A stretch of 64,000 nucleotides of DNA from an uncultured Caulobacter sp. (lineage in GTDB: Bacteria; Pseudomonadota; Alphaproteobacteria; Caulobacterales; Caulobacteraceae), in the NCBI GenBank assembly GCA_937925635.1, contig CALALX010000027.1, positions 90,301 to 154,300 on the forward strand. Reading direction: 5' to 3'. The position numbers and the translations under genes were made by a program. The first letter of the stretch is position 1; each line of letters starts with the position of its first letter. The notes under the pieces were generated by a model, which was given only the letters and a program-made list of their open reading frames with translations, was not told the DNA's origin and did no database searches. Positions 42,738-51,918 of this stretch are shown here, piece after piece.

Positions 42738-42759
42738 TTTCCGGCGAGCAAGCCGGAAA
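42738..42759. promoter_or_regulatory. 22-bp palindrome in the divergent promoter of the dehalogenase and MBL/sulfatase genes
   Basis: TTTCCGGC and GCCGGAAA are perfect 8-bp arms separated by 6 nt. The site is 13 nt before the MBL start codon and 73 nt from the dehalogenase start, in an otherwise AT-rich gap. It is a likely TetR-type operator, with the operon's own TetR (40318-40929) as the first candidate. Confidence 0.6.
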
Positions 42760-42772
42760 GTGGGAGGGCTTC

Positions 42773-43846
42773 GTGAAACGCATCCTCGCCGGACTGATCG
42801 TCCTGGCGGCGCTGGTCAGCGCCGCCGCCTACGCGTTCCGGGGCGACATCGCCCTGGCCGTGATGACCCGCTCGGTCGCCAGGACGATGGCGGCCGACGT
42901 CGTGGGCGCCATGCCGGACGGCCTCAACGTCGTCGTCTGCGGCTCGGGCGGCCCGATGTCGGACCGCGACCGGGGCGGGCCCTGCACGGCGGTCGTCGCC
43001 GGCAAGCGCCTGTTCATCGTCGACACCGGGGAAGGCGCCGGCCGCACGCTGGGTCGCCTCGGCGTCGGCGCGGCCGACACCAGCGTCCTGCTGACCCACT
43101 TCCACTCCGACCATTTCGACGGACTCGGCAACGTGGTCCTGCAGCACTGGGTCGGGTTCAACACCTCTACTCCCCTGCCCCTCTACGGTCCGCAGGGCGT
43201 GGAGCGGATCGCCGCCGGCTTCAACGAGGCCTACGCCATGGACGCCGGCTACCGCACCGCCCACCACGGCGAGCCCGTGGCGCCGCCCGCCGGGGCCGGC
43301 CTGCAGGCGCGCCCCTTCGTGATCCCAGACGGCCAGGACCAGATCGTCGTCCTGAACGACGGCGGCCTGAAGATCACCGCCTTCCGCGTCGACCACGGTC
43401 CGGTCAAGCCGGCCGTCGGCTACCGCTTCGACTACAAGGGCCGCAGCGTCGTGATCAGCGGCGACACCTCGATCACCGCCACCACGGCGGCCCAGGCGAA
43501 GGGCGCGGACTTGCTGTTGCACGACGCCCTCTCGCCCGAGCTGGTGAAGCTGCTGCACGACAGTTCGCTGGCCGCCGACCGGCCGAAGCGCGCCAAGATC
43601 TTCGCGGACATCCCCAACTACCACGCCAGTCCGGAGGGCGTCGCCGACCTCGCCTCCAAGGCCGGCGTGAAAGGCCTGGTCCTGACGCACGTCGTGCCGC
43701 CGCTGCCGATCCGCGCGCTGGAGGTCGTCTTCCGCGGCAAGGCCGGAGACATCTTCAAGGGTCCGCTGTGGGTCGCCCGCGATGGCGACGTCTTCAGCCT
43801 GCCGGCCGGCGGATCCACCATCGAACACAGCAAGCTTGGCCGATAG
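42773..43846 (+). CDS. Membrane-anchored metallo-beta-lactamase-fold hydrolase
   Basis: A 357-residue MBL-fold protein. An N-terminal hydrophobic segment (about residues 4-22) is a signal anchor. The metal site shows [11 protein letters not shown] (H109, H111, D113, H114), [20 protein letters not shown] and a late THVVPP. The pattern is closest to the RNase Z/arylsulfatase-type MBL group. Exported MBL arylsulfatases occur next to sulfatases, so sulfate-ester or phosphodiester cleavage is reasonable. GTG start with GGGAGGG upstream; 9 nt before the sulfatase gene. Confidence 0.88.
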   Translation: MKRILAGLIVLAALVSAAAYAFRGDIALAVMTRSVARTMAADVVGAMPDGLNVVVCGSGGPMSDRDRGGPCTAVVAGKRLFIVDTGEGAGRTLGRLGVGAADTSVLLTHFHSDHFDGLGNVVLQHWVGFNTSTPLPLYGPQGVERIAAGFNEAYAMDAGYRTAHHGEPVAPPAGAGLQARPFVIPDGQDQIVVLNDGGLKITAFRVDHGPVKPAVGYRFDYKGRSVVISGDTSITATTAAQAKGADLLLHDALSPELVKLLHDSSLAADRPKRAKIFADIPNYHASPEGVADLASKAGVKGLVLTHVVPPLPIRALEVVFRGKAGDIFKGPLWVARDGDVFSLPAGGSTIEHSKLGR

Positions 43847-43855
43847 GAGCCTGAG

Positions 43856-45505
43856 ATGAAGCGCGCGCTGACCTGGACCCTCGCCGCCGTCGCCGTGATC
43901 GGCGTTGGCGGCTTCTTCGCCTTCCAGCACTACCGCCTCTACCTGCCGGGGATCATCGGCAACCTCCGCAATCCGATCCAGAAGAACCAGGAAGTGGTCT
44001 GGGCGAAGGCGCCCGCCGCGCCCGCCGAGGCCGCGCGCAAGCCCAACATCATCCTGATCGTCGCTGACGACCTGGGCATGAACGATCTGACCTCGACCGG
44101 CACGGGCGTGGCGGGCGGCGCCGTTCCCACGCCGTCCATCGACTCGATCGCCCGTGACGGCGTGACCTTCACCAACGGCTATGCGGGCAACGCGACCTGT
44201 TCGCCGTCGCGGGCGGCGATGCTGACCGGCCGCTATCCGACCCGCTTCGGCTTCGAGTTCACCGCCGTGCCGGTCATGTTCGCGCGCAACATCGCCCAGA
44301 TGGGCGGCCACAGCGGCAACACCCCGCCGATCTTCCACAAGGAGCGGATCAAGGACGTTCCGCCCGTCGACCAGATGGGCGTCCCGGCCAGCGAGGTGAC
44401 CATCGCCGAGACGCTGAAGGGCGCCGGCTACCGCACCCTGCACCTGGGCAAGTGGCACCTGGGCGAGAGCGAAGGCATGCGGCCCGAGGATCAGGGCTTC
44501 GACGAGACGCTGGGCTTCTACGCCGGCGCGGCGATGTTCCTGCCCAAGGACAGCCCCGACGTCGTCAACTCGGTCCAGGAATGGGACCCGATCGATGTCT
44601 TCCTGTGGGCCAACCTGCCCTGGTCGGTGCGCTTCAACGGCAGCAAGCCCTTCGAGCCCAAGGGCTACATGACCGACTACCTCGGCGACGAGGCCGCCAG
44701 GGCGATCGCGGCCAACAAGGACGCGCCCTTCTTCATGTACCTGGCCTTCAACGCGCCGCACACGCCGCTGCAGGCCAAGAAGGAGGACTATGACGCCCTC
44801 GCCGGCATCAAGGACCATCGCCTGCGCGTCTACGCGGCCATGATCCGCTCGCTGGACCGCAATGTCGGAAAGGTGCTGGCCGAGGTCGAGCGCCAGGGCT
44901 TGGCCGACAACACCATCATCATCTTCACCAGCGACAACGGCGGCGCCAACTACATCGGCCTGCCGGACATCAACAAGCCGTACCGCGGCTTCAAGGCGAC
45001 CTTCTTCGAAGGCGGCATCCATGTGCCCTTCTTCATGAAGTGGCCGGGCCAGATTCCGGCCGGCTCGGCGACGCCGGCGCGCGCCATGCACTTCGATGTC
45101 TTCGCCACCGCCATGACGGCCGCCGGCGCCCAGGGCCCGGCCGCCGGCGTCCTCGACGGCGTCGACCTGGTCGCCCTGTCGCGCGGCAAGGTGGCCGACC
45201 GGCCGCTGTTCTTCCGCTCTGGCCCCTATCGGACCGTGATCTGGAAGGACTGGAAGCTGCAGCTGGCCGAGACACCGAAGAAGGCCTGGCTGTTCGACCT
45301 CGCCAGCGATCCGCTGGAGCATGACAACCTCGCCGCCGCGCGCCCCGACAAGGTGAAGGAGCTCACGGCCATGCTCGACGCCCAGGACCGCCGCGCGGCC
45401 AAGCCGCTGTGGCCGGCGCTGATCGAGGGACCGATGTGGATCGACCGGCCCAGCGACGGCAAGCCGATGCCCAAGGACGCCGAATACGTGATGTGGTCGA
45501 ACTAG
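43856..45505 (+). CDS. Type I sulfatase (alkaline-phosphatase superfamily)
   Basis: A 549-residue sulfatase with an N-terminal signal anchor (about residues 5-22). Metal residues D71-D72 lie in [13 protein letters not shown]. The catalytic motif is C115-SPSR-119 in [15 protein letters not shown], so C115 should be changed to formylglycine. HLGKWHLGE and the late TSDNGGAN (metal) motif are present. It should hydrolyse a sulfate ester, probably in the periplasm. Its activator is encoded 3.5 kb away at 39320-40321 in the divergent operon. It ends just before a two-way terminator. Confidence 0.93.
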   Translation: MKRALTWTLAAVAVIGVGGFFAFQHYRLYLPGIIGNLRNPIQKNQEVVWAKAPAAPAEAARKPNIILIVADDLGMNDLTSTGTGVAGGAVPTPSIDSIARDGVTFTNGYAGNATCSPSRAAMLTGRYPTRFGFEFTAVPVMFARNIAQMGGHSGNTPPIFHKERIKDVPPVDQMGVPASEVTIAETLKGAGYRTLHLGKWHLGESEGMRPEDQGFDETLGFYAGAAMFLPKDSPDVVNSVQEWDPIDVFLWANLPWSVRFNGSKPFEPKGYMTDYLGDEAARAIAANKDAPFFMYLAFNAPHTPLQAKKEDYDALAGIKDHRLRVYAAMIRSLDRNVGKVLAEVERQGLADNTIIIFTSDNGGANYIGLPDINKPYRGFKATFFEGGIHVPFFMKWPGQIPAGSATPARAMHFDVFATAMTAAGAQGPAAGVLDGVDLVALSRGKVADRPLFFRSGPYRTVIWKDWKLQLAETPKKAWLFDLASDPLEHDNLAAARPDKVKELTAMLDAQDRRAAKPLWPALIEGPMWIDRPSDGKPMPKDAEYVMWSN

Positions 45506-45512
45506 AAGAACC

Positions 45513-45537
45513 CTCCCTCCTCCTTGTGGGGAGGGAG
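45513..45537. terminator. Hairpin between convergent sulfatase and TrmH genes
   Basis: CTCCCTCC (45513-45520) pairs perfectly with GGAGGGAG (45530-45537) around a 9-nt loop. It starts 8 nt after the sulfatase stop and ends 3 nt before the TrmH stop, so it serves both strands. Confidence 0.7.
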
Positions 45538-45539
45538 AG

Positions 45540-46331
45540 TCACCGACGCAGGTGATGCAGCGCGATCCCCGACGTCGTCGCCACGTTGAGGGAGTCGAAG
45601 CCGGCCGCCATCGGGATCGAGACCGTGCGGCAGCGCGCCAGGGTGTCGGCGGGCAACCCTGGCCCCTCCGCGCCGAGCAGCAGCGCCGCCCGGGCCGGCG
45701 GCGCGATGTCGTGCAGCGCCGTCTTGCCCGCCGGTGTTAGGGCGATCGGCTCCAGACCATGGCGTAACAGAGTCCCGACCAAATCGCCCGCCGCCGTCGC
45801 GAACGGCACGCACAGGACCCCGCCGACCGAGACTCGGATGGCCTTGCGATAGAGCGGGTCGCAACAGGTCGGATCGAGCAGCACCGCGTCAACGCCGAAG
45901 GCCGCGGCGTTGCGGAACAGACCGCCCATGTTGTCGTGGTTGGCGATGCCGACGAGCGCCATCACCAGGGCGCGCGGTCCCAGCCTCGCGAGCAGGGCGT
46001 CGACCTCGATTTCGGGCGCGCGCCGGGCCAGCGCCAGGATCCCCCGGTGCAGCGGATAGCCGGCCACCGCGTCCAGCACCGGCTGTTCGGCGAGGTAGAC
46101 GGGCATGTCGTGCGGCAGCGCCTCGAGGATGGGGGACAGTCTCTCGCGCCGCTTGCCCGCGATCAGGACCGACAGCGGTCGATGGCGATCCTGACCTGCC
46201 AGCACGCGCAGAACCGTCTCCCCCTCGGCGACGAACAGGCCGCGACGACCGACAAGATCGCGCTCGCGGATGTCGCGATAGGCCTCGATCCGGGGATCGT
46301 CGGGATCATCGATGACGTGGAAGACGGGCAC
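45540..46331 (-). CDS. TrmH/SpoU-family RNA 2'-O-methyltransferase
   Basis: A 263-residue SPOUT methyltransferase. The C-terminal knot region contains [41 protein letters not shown] and the last motif [12 protein letters not shown] with [20 protein letters not shown]. The N-terminal part ([21 protein letters not shown]) is the usual RNA-binding extension of 23S-type enzymes. GTG start. It transfers a methyl group to a ribose 2'-OH of rRNA or tRNA; which base is unknown. Confidence 0.92.
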   Translation of the reverse strand: MPVFHVIDDPDDPRIEAYRDIRERDLVGRRGLFVAEGETVLRVLAGQDRHRPLSVLIAGKRRERLSPILEALPHDMPVYLAEQPVLDAVAGYPLHRGILALARRAPEIEVDALLARLGPRALVMALVGIANHDNMGGLFRNAAAFGVDAVLLDPTCCDPLYRKAIRVSVGGVLCVPFATAAGDLVGTLLRHGLEPIALTPAGKTALHDIAPPARAALLLGAEGPGLPADTLARCRTVSIPMAAGFDSLNVATTSGIALHHLRR

Positions 46332-46385
46332 GGCACGGCCATAGCACGGCGCTGGGCCGTCCGCGCCGTCGCCGGCGCCAGCCGG

Positions 46386-47579
46386 TCAGGGCGACAGATC
46401 GATGGTAAGGCGCACGCCGGCCACGATCAGCGCGTCGGCGTCGCCGTCGCCGCCGGGATCGAAGATCACCTGCAGGTCGGGCTGGATGCTGACGCGGGGC
46501 GATAGGCGATCCGCGTAGGTGATTTCCAGGCCGGATTCGGCGCGCGAGGGGGAGATGCCGCCGGTCGCCAGAAGGTCACGCTTCCGCGAGGCCAGCAGTC
46601 CTTGCTGAACGCCAACCGAGAACGTGCTTTCCGGCCGTCCCGGGAACACTCGGGCGACCAGCACGCCTGCTTGCCAGCCGCCCGTGAAGGGACTGGTCTT
46701 GCCCTCCGAAAAACCGAGGCGGATGAAGCCCTTCACCCCGCGGCCGGCATCTTCGCCCGTGATCTGGCGCTCGCCGAGCAAGTAGCCGCCCTGGGCGGTC
46801 CGCTTCACCGGATCGCCCGCCGGAGTGATGTCGCGGATATCGTCCTGCTCGTCGGTGTAGCGCCAAAGGCCGATCGCCAGGCTGCCAATGCCTCCATCGA
46901 CGCCGGCCTCGCCGATGAGCAGCGCGCCATGGTCGAATTCGGTGTCGACACCGTCCGGATCGCCCGGCACGCCGGCGTGGGCGTTGAGCAGGGCGACGCG
47001 CGCATAGCCGCCGTCGAACTCATGATTCAGGCGCAGGGCCAGGGCCGTCGATGGAAAGATCGACGGTCCGTTCGGCCCGGTCGCCGCCAACTCCGAGCCG
47101 ATGCCGAACGACGGGTTGATCAGAAGGCCGGAAGCGTCGTTGGCGTAGAATTCGCTGTTCAGGTCATAGAGACCCGCCAGAAGCGAGGTTCGCGCTCCGA
47201 CCCGCGCATCGATCCACAGCTCGTAGAGCCGCACGCCCTGGCGGCCAACCTCGATGTTGTCCACGCCCTGGAGCGTGCCGGCGACGTCATTGGGAGCGCC
47301 ACCCTGGTTCGACAACAGGTAGCCATGCAGGGTTGCGCCTTGCCAGCCCCACGCCTCGCCCAGATCGAGATCCGCCACCAGGTCGAGATTGTCGAGCACG
47401 CGGCCCGTTCCAGGCGCGTCGCCCGCTAGTGGGCCGATCGCGTCGACAACATAGGCAGCTTCAAGGGTCCAGGGCCCATCCTGGGCCAGAGCGGGCGCAG
47501 CGATCGCGCCGTATCCCACCACGGCGACAACCGCCGCCAATTCGCGCAGGCGCTTCTGCGCCCAGCCTAAGTTCGTCAC
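46386..47579 (-). CDS. OprB-family carbohydrate-selective porin-like outer membrane protein
   Basis: A 397-residue protein with a signal peptide (cleavage near APALAQDG) and an outer membrane beta-barrel pattern. The start at 47579 (GTG) has GGGAGG 9 nt upstream. The motifs LYELWIDARVG, GLYDLNSEFYANDASGL and ALRLNHEFDGGYARVALLNA, and the C-terminal alternating strands, fit OprB porins. It probably passes sugars or small solutes through the outer membrane. It diverges from the chemoreceptor gene across a 310-nt gap. Confidence 0.85.
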   Translation of the reverse strand: MTNLGWAQKRLRELAAVVAVVGYGAIAAPALAQDGPWTLEAAYVVDAIGPLAGDAPGTGRVLDNLDLVADLDLGEAWGWQGATLHGYLLSNQGGAPNDVAGTLQGVDNIEVGRQGVRLYELWIDARVGARTSLLAGLYDLNSEFYANDASGLLINPSFGIGSELAATGPNGPSIFPSTALALRLNHEFDGGYARVALLNAHAGVPGDPDGVDTEFDHGALLIGEAGVDGGIGSLAIGLWRYTDEQDDIRDITPAGDPVKRTAQGGYLLGERQITGEDAGRGVKGFIRLGFSEGKTSPFTGGWQAGVLVARVFPGRPESTFSVGVQQGLLASRKRDLLATGGISPSRAESGLEITYADRLSPRVSIQPDLQVIFDPGGDGDADALIVAGVRLTIDLSP

Positions 47580-47673
47580 GATGACGTCCTCCCGTTCGCC
47601 ACGAACTTTGCAGCAGAACAATCAAGTCATGGTTAAGGGTCCAGAGCGCCCGTGTGTTCGCAGGAGTTCGGAG

Positions 47674-47720
47674 AGGCCTTGCCGGCGATAAAGAGAAAAA
47701 GTCTCTTTGCCAGCAGGCCT
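47674..47720. other. 47-bp imperfect hairpin in the porin-chemoreceptor gap
   Basis: Outer AGGCCT arms (47674-47679 and 47715-47720) and an inner perfect AAAGAGA/TCTCTTT stem (47690-47696 and 47702-47708) enclose a 5-nt loop. The rest of the gap (47580-47888) has no open reading frame that I would call real. The element may be a leader structure or protein site; its role is unknown. Confidence 0.45.
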
Positions 47721-47888
47721 TGATTGAAGGTTGTTCAGCTCAAGAGGCGGAGCATTCGGCGTGAGAATTGGAGCGCGGAGACAGACTTGCCGCAGTGCGG
47801 CGCGCGACGTCTCGTCAAACGAGGTTAATGCGCGAGCAAGAAAATCAGGCTACCCACGGTGGAGCGAACGATCAAGGGGAGCCGCGCC

Positions 47889-49700
47889 TTGAAATTCTCT
47901 TCCATCAACGGACGTGTAATGGCCGCTGGCGTCGCGATGGTCGCCTTGGCCGCTATCCTCGCCGGAGCGGGGATCTGGTCGACCTTCCGACTGAGCGGGA
48001 ACCTCGACGCCGCCTCACGCTCCGCCTCCGTGCTGCGCAATCACCTGCACGCCGACATGATGCACGACGCCCTGCGGGCAGATGTCTTGTCGGCCCTGCG
48101 CGCGACCAATCCGGCGTCCGGCGTGTCCTTCGCTGATGTGAAAAAGGACCTCGCGGACCATGCCAAGGCGTTCCGCGAGGACGTCGCCGCCAATAAGGCT
48201 CTCGCCACCGATCCGCGCGCCCGGGCGGCGCTCGGAGCGGTCGAAGGCCCGCTCTCCACCTACATCGCCTCCGCCGAGGCCGTCATCGCCTCCGCCGAAC
48301 GGGATCCTGCCGCGGCAGAGGCCGAGACCCCCTCCTTCATGGCGCAGTTCGAGACGCTTGAGGGCGCGATGGAAAGGGCGTCTGACAAGATCGAGAGCTC
48401 CGCAAGGGCGGAAGCAGCCGCGGCTGCCCGAGAAGCCGCTATTGCCCAGGGATTGATGATCGCCATGCTCGCCATTGGCGTCGCCTTCGCCGCCGGCCTC
48501 ATCGTTATCGCCCGCCGCACACTGGTGCGGCCGATCCTGGACGTCACACGCGCGCTCGATCGCCTGGCCAATGGCGACCTCTCGGTCGAGCCCCCGCATG
48601 CGGGCCGCCAGGATGAGATCGGAATGATGGCCCGCGCCCTTACAGCGTTCAGGCGAGCGGCCGTGGAGCGCATGGCGGAGCTGGAGGCGAACGATGAGCG
48701 CGCCCGTATCGAGAGCGAGCGGGAGGCCATGGAAACTCGCCGCGCCGCCGCCGAGCGCGACCAGAAGTCAGTGGTTGAGGGCCTGGCCCTGGGTCTGACG
48801 CGACTGTCCGAGGGTGACCTGTCGTTCCGCCTGCGCGAGACCTTCTCTCCGGAGTACGAACGCCTGCGTAACGACTACAACGCCGCGCTGGACCGGCTGG
48901 AGCAAACCATGCGCACCGTGCGCGAGGCCGCCAGTGGCATTCACACAGGCACCGAGGAAATTTCCCACGCCTCCGACGACCTGTCACGGCGCACCGAGCA
49001 CCAGGCGGCCAGCCTTGAGGAGACCGCCGCAGCACTCGACGAGGTGACGGCCACCGTCCGCAAGGCCGCGCAAGGCGCGATCGACGCTCGCGAGGCGGCG
49101 GAAGCCGCGTCCGACGAGGCCGAACGCAGCGGCGCCATCATCATCGAAACGACAGCCGCCATGGGCGCGATCGAGACCTCGTCGAGCGAGATTGGCCAGA
49201 TCATCGGCGTCATCGATGAGATCGCCTTCCAGACCAACCTTTTGGCGCTCAACGCCGGCGTAGAGGCTGCGCGGGCAGGCGAGGCGGGCAAGGGCTTCGC
49301 GGTCGTGGCCTCAGAGGTTCGGGCGCTCGCCCAGCGCTCGGCCGAGGCAGCCAAGGAAATCAAGGCCCTGATCAGCGCCTCGAACGAACATGTTCAGCGC
49401 GGCGTCATCCTGGTCGGCCAGACCGGCGACACTCTGCAGCGGATCATCGAGCGGGTTACGGGCGTCAATGCGCTGGTGGCCGAAATCGCCGCCTCGGCGC
49501 GCGAGCAGTCGACCGCTCTTGCAGGGGTAAATTCGGCTATCAACCAAATGGACCAGGTCACACAGCAGAATGCGGCCATGGTCGAGGAGACCACCGCCGC
49601 CAGTCACGCCCTCGCGCAACAGGCGACTGGGCTGGCCAGCCTGATCGCACGGTTCCGGCTGGGTGAAGGGATGGCCGGCGCGACACGATCGGCCGCCTAG
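47889..49700 (+). CDS. Methyl-accepting chemotaxis protein
   Basis: A 603-residue chemoreceptor from a TTG start with GGGGAG 9 nt upstream (a GTG at 47859 is possible). The first transmembrane helix is about residues 10-30, the periplasmic sensor 31-186, and the second helix 187-208. A HAMP domain ([18 protein letters not shown]) and a second HAMP-like segment ([14 protein letters not shown]) follow, then the signalling tip ([28 protein letters not shown]). No CheR-binding NWETF-type end is present. It converges on the che operon and probably feeds its CheA. Confidence 0.93.
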   Translation: MKFSSINGRVMAAGVAMVALAAILAGAGIWSTFRLSGNLDAASRSASVLRNHLHADMMHDALRADVLSALRATNPASGVSFADVKKDLADHAKAFREDVAANKALATDPRARAALGAVEGPLSTYIASAEAVIASAERDPAAAEAETPSFMAQFETLEGAMERASDKIESSARAEAAAAAREAAIAQGLMIAMLAIGVAFAAGLIVIARRTLVRPILDVTRALDRLANGDLSVEPPHAGRQDEIGMMARALTAFRRAAVERMAELEANDERARIESEREAMETRRAAAERDQKSVVEGLALGLTRLSEGDLSFRLRETFSPEYERLRNDYNAALDRLEQTMRTVREAASGIHTGTEEISHASDDLSRRTEHQAASLEETAAALDEVTATVRKAAQGAIDAREAAEAASDEAERSGAIIIETTAAMGAIETSSSEIGQIIGVIDEIAFQTNLLALNAGVEAARAGEAGKGFAVVASEVRALAQRSAEAAKEIKALISASNEHVQRGVILVGQTGDTLQRIIERVTGVNALVAEIAASAREQSTALAGVNSAINQMDQVTQQNAAMVEETTAASHALAQQATGLASLIARFRLGEGMAGATRSAA

Positions 49701-49791
49701 CCTGCCGGCGCGCCCTCGATCCAGCCCCGATCTGACCGCCGTTCAACCCGCCGGACGCGCGGCCGGAGGAAAAGCCTCGTCCTGCGCACCG

Positions 49792-49905
49792 CTCTACACG
49801 ATGGCATCAGACGGAATCGTCTGGTGGCTGAATCGTGCTCTAGAATCAAAGGTGTAGAGCCTGATTCAGGGTTCAGATTGTTCCATCTGAACCCATCAGG
49901 TTCTA
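49792..49905 (+). repeat. Double-hairpin dispersed repeat, copy 3
   Basis: Same orientation as the copy at 16503, with the same two hairpins and AT-rich spacer (AATCAAAGGTGTAG around 49842-49857). It differs from copy 1 at few positions. It lies between the chemoreceptor gene and cheE. Its right-hand edge supplies the TAG stop codon of cheE on the minus strand (49903-49905). Confidence 0.92.
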
Positions 49906-50364
49906 GGACGCGACCGGGACCTCGCCGGCCAGGCGCTTGTTCATGTCTTCCAGCGACGACAGCATGCGGTCCTGCTCCGCGGAGGCGTCGGTATCCTCCA
50001 GCAGGCGGCCGATCGCGTTGCCGTAGAGGGCGCCGAGCTCGGGACGCCATTTGTCGCCGATCAGGTCCAGCGCATGGGCGAACAGGCCGCCGCAACGCGC
50101 CAACCGGGTCATGCCCGCCGCGCCGCCGACGCCGAGAACGCCGTTGGCCAGCCAGGACAGCCGCGCGATGTCGGGTTGCGGTTGTTCGCTGAGCCGGATG
50201 ATCTCGCCGACCCAACCCTTGACCGACTTGCGCATGTCGTCGCCCGAACTGAGCACGACCTGCGCGCCGCGATCGACGGCGGTCTCGGCGCTCAGACCGA
50301 AACGGACGTCCACGGAGTCGGCGAGACGGTTGGTGGGCTTGAAGAAGCGGGCTCCACTGCTCAC
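49903..50364 (-). CDS. cheE: Chemotaxis protein CheE
   Basis: A 153-residue protein at the end of the che operon, the position of cheE in the Caulobacter che1 cluster. It begins SSGARFFKPTNRLADSV and has a long helical middle (GWVGEIIRLSEQPQPDIARL). The biochemical role is not well known. The GTG start overlaps the preceding receiver gene stop (GTGA). The stop codon TAG is the edge of the dispersed repeat copy 3. Confidence 0.75.
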   Translation of the reverse strand: MSSGARFFKPTNRLADSVDVRFGLSAETAVDRGAQVVLSSGDDMRKSVKGWVGEIIRLSEQPQPDIARLSWLANGVLGVGGAAGMTRLARCGGLFAHALDLIGDKWRPELGALYGNAIGRLLEDTDASAEQDRMLSSLEDMNKRLAGEVPVAS

Positions 50365-50969
50365 AGGTTCACCCTTTGCGGTTTGATCAGAAGGTCGATT
50401 TCGTTCTGGGACATGTTCGGTTCGGCGGCCGCGCCGAGCTTGAAGTTCAGGTCGTCATGACGACGGCCCTTGGTGCCGACCGGCGGCCCGAAGGCCTTGA
50501 AGCGGCGGTCGGGGCCGCAGTACTTTTCGGCCTCGACGAAGAGGCGCTTGTCGCGGCCGAGCCAGATGATGCGCTGGAGCAGCACGGGCGGCGTGACGGG
50601 CTTGGCCACCACGAAGTTGGCGCCGGCGTCCCGGGCCTGGGCCACCTGGTCCATCCGCGTTCCGCTGGTCACCACCAGCACCGAGGTCGTCCGGTTGAAG
50701 TCCGGCCCCTCGCGCCGCAGCCATCGGATGAATTCGAAGCCGGTGCCCCGGGCCAGCGCGGCCTCGACGAGGACCAGGTCGAACTCGGCGCCGCTCGCGG
50801 CGGCCTTGGCGTCCCGAAGGTCGTTCACCTTGGTCTGGCGGCGCAGATCGAAACTGGTCAGCACGTTGGACAGCAGGTTCAGGTGCACCTGGTTGTCGTC
50901 GAGCAGCAGGGCTCGGGCCCTGGTCAGATCGACCTTCGCATTCGCGGCGGGGTTTTGAACCTCAGCCAT
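50361..50969 (-). CDS. CheY-like protein of the CleA type, with degenerate receiver
   Basis: A 202-residue protein made of a receiver-like domain (about 18-145) and a C-terminal arginine-rich tail (YCGPDRRFKAFG, GTKGRRHDD). The acidic pair (LLLDDNQ), the Thr of VVVTSG and the Lys of VVAKPV are kept, but the phosphoacceptor Asp is replaced by E69 in DLVLVEAAL. In C. crescentus the protein at this position is reported to be a c-di-GMP-binding, motor-tuning CheY-like protein (CleA); the arginine-rich tail fits. ATG at 50969 with GAGGGGG upstream. Confidence 0.82.
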   Translation of the reverse strand: MAEVQNPAANAKVDLTRARALLLDDNQVHLNLLSNVLTSFDLRRQTKVNDLRDAKAAASGAEFDLVLVEAALARGTGFEFIRWLRREGPDFNRTTSVLVVTSGTRMDQVAQARDAGANFVVAKPVTPPVLLQRIIWLGRDKRLFVEAEKYCGPDRRFKAFGPPVGTKGRRHDDLNFKLGAAAEPNMSQNEIDLLIKPQRVNL

Positions 50970-50977
50970 GGGCCCCC

Positions 50978-51361
50978 TCAAAAGAGGTCGAAGTCACCAG
51001 AATCGAACGCTTCGGCCGGAGCCTCCTCATCGGCGGCGTAGGCCGTGAGGCGGTCGGCCATGTCCTGCAGCGGAACCAGGGCCAGGGCGGCGGTCAGGTC
51101 CACGGCGGGATCATAGGGCACTGCCGCCACGACGTGGCGGAGGAAGTGGTTCAGCACGCCCAGCCGCTGGGAAATCAGATCCAGGGACTGGAGTTCGCGC
51201 ACGAGCACGGCGTCGAGGCCGGCCGCGTGCTCGGGCACATGGCAGATGTCCTGCAGCCGCAACACGCGCGCCTGCAGGAGCGTCAGCTCGTGGGCGACGC
51301 CGGCGATGCCGCCGCTCAGCCCATGCGGAAGGTCCTGCGGGGTGCGGGCGGGAGCGGTCAT
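50978..51361 (-). CDS. cheU: Chemotaxis protein CheU
   Basis: A 127-residue mostly helical protein located between cheD and the CleA-like gene, as cheU is in the Caulobacter che1 cluster. The sequence is rich in leucine and alanine, with a long helical stretch (LQARVLRLQDICHVPEHAAG) and an acidic end. Its start overlaps the cheD stop (TGATG). No enzymatic motif is seen. The name comes from position and general agreement only. Confidence 0.7.
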   Translation of the reverse strand: MTAPARTPQDLPHGLSGGIAGVAHELTLLQARVLRLQDICHVPEHAAGLDAVLVRELQSLDLISQRLGVLNHFLRHVVAAVPYDPAVDLTAALALVPLQDMADRLTAYAADEEAPAEAFDSGDFDLF

Positions 51362-51918
51362 CAGAACAGCTCCAGATCGCCGGTGTTGGCGGCCGGCGGC
51401 GGCACGGCCAGCTTGCGCTCGCGCACGAACACCGACGGATCGGCGTCCGTCAACAGACGCTGCATGGCCTGACCTGTGGTGGGCCGGTAGCGGATGCGCC
51501 GGGCGCTGGTGCCGCCGGTGTCGCCGCCGATGACGGCGATGCCTTCGGCCTGCAGGAAGCGCTTGGCGAAGGCCGCGTTCTCGGCGCCGATGTTGCGCAG
51601 GCGGTCGAACATGCTGGCGCCGCCGAACAGCTTGGCCTCCAGGCGGTCGCGGCGGGCGCCAGCGCGCAGCAGGCTGTTGATCAGCATTTCCATGGCGTTG
51701 ACGCCGTACCGTGTCGCCTCGTCGCCGGCGCTGCCGTCGCCGTCGGGCAGCAGGAAGTGGTTCATGCCGCCGATGCCGCGCTCCGGGTCACGGATGCACG
51801 CCGCGATGCACGAGCCCAGCACGGTGCTCATCACCACCTCGGACGAATCCGAGACATGATGCTCGCCCTGCCCGACGTGCAGCGTCCTTTCGCTGATCCC
51901 CTCCGAACCCATGCTCAT
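51361..51918 (-). CDS. cheD: Chemoreceptor glutamine deamidase CheD
   Basis: A 185-residue CheD. The catalytic Cys lies in STVLGSCIAACI, the catalytic His in GGMNHFLLP, and a conserved Thr follows in the C-terminal half. CheD deamidates glutamines on chemoreceptors and can interact with CheC-type phosphatases. The start overlaps the upstream cheY stop (ATGA). A DLELF end resembles the short C-terminal motif of neighbouring Che proteins here (CheU ends DFDLF). Confidence 0.92.
   Translation of the reverse strand: MSMGSEGISERTLHVGQGEHHVSDSSEVVMSTVLGSCIAACIRDPERGIGGMNHFLLPDGDGSAGDEATRYGVNAMEMLINSLLRAGARRDRLEAKLFGGASMFDRLRNIGAENAAFAKRFLQAEGIAVIGGDTGGTSARRIRYRPTTGQAMQRLLTDADPSVFVRERKLAVPPPAANTGDLELF

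Noticed and set aside
42665..45322. Minus-strand frame upstream of and fused to the dehalogenase frame
   Set aside because: It is antisense to the MBL and sulfatase genes, both of which have clear family motifs. Only the part after the TTG at 42664 is a real protein.
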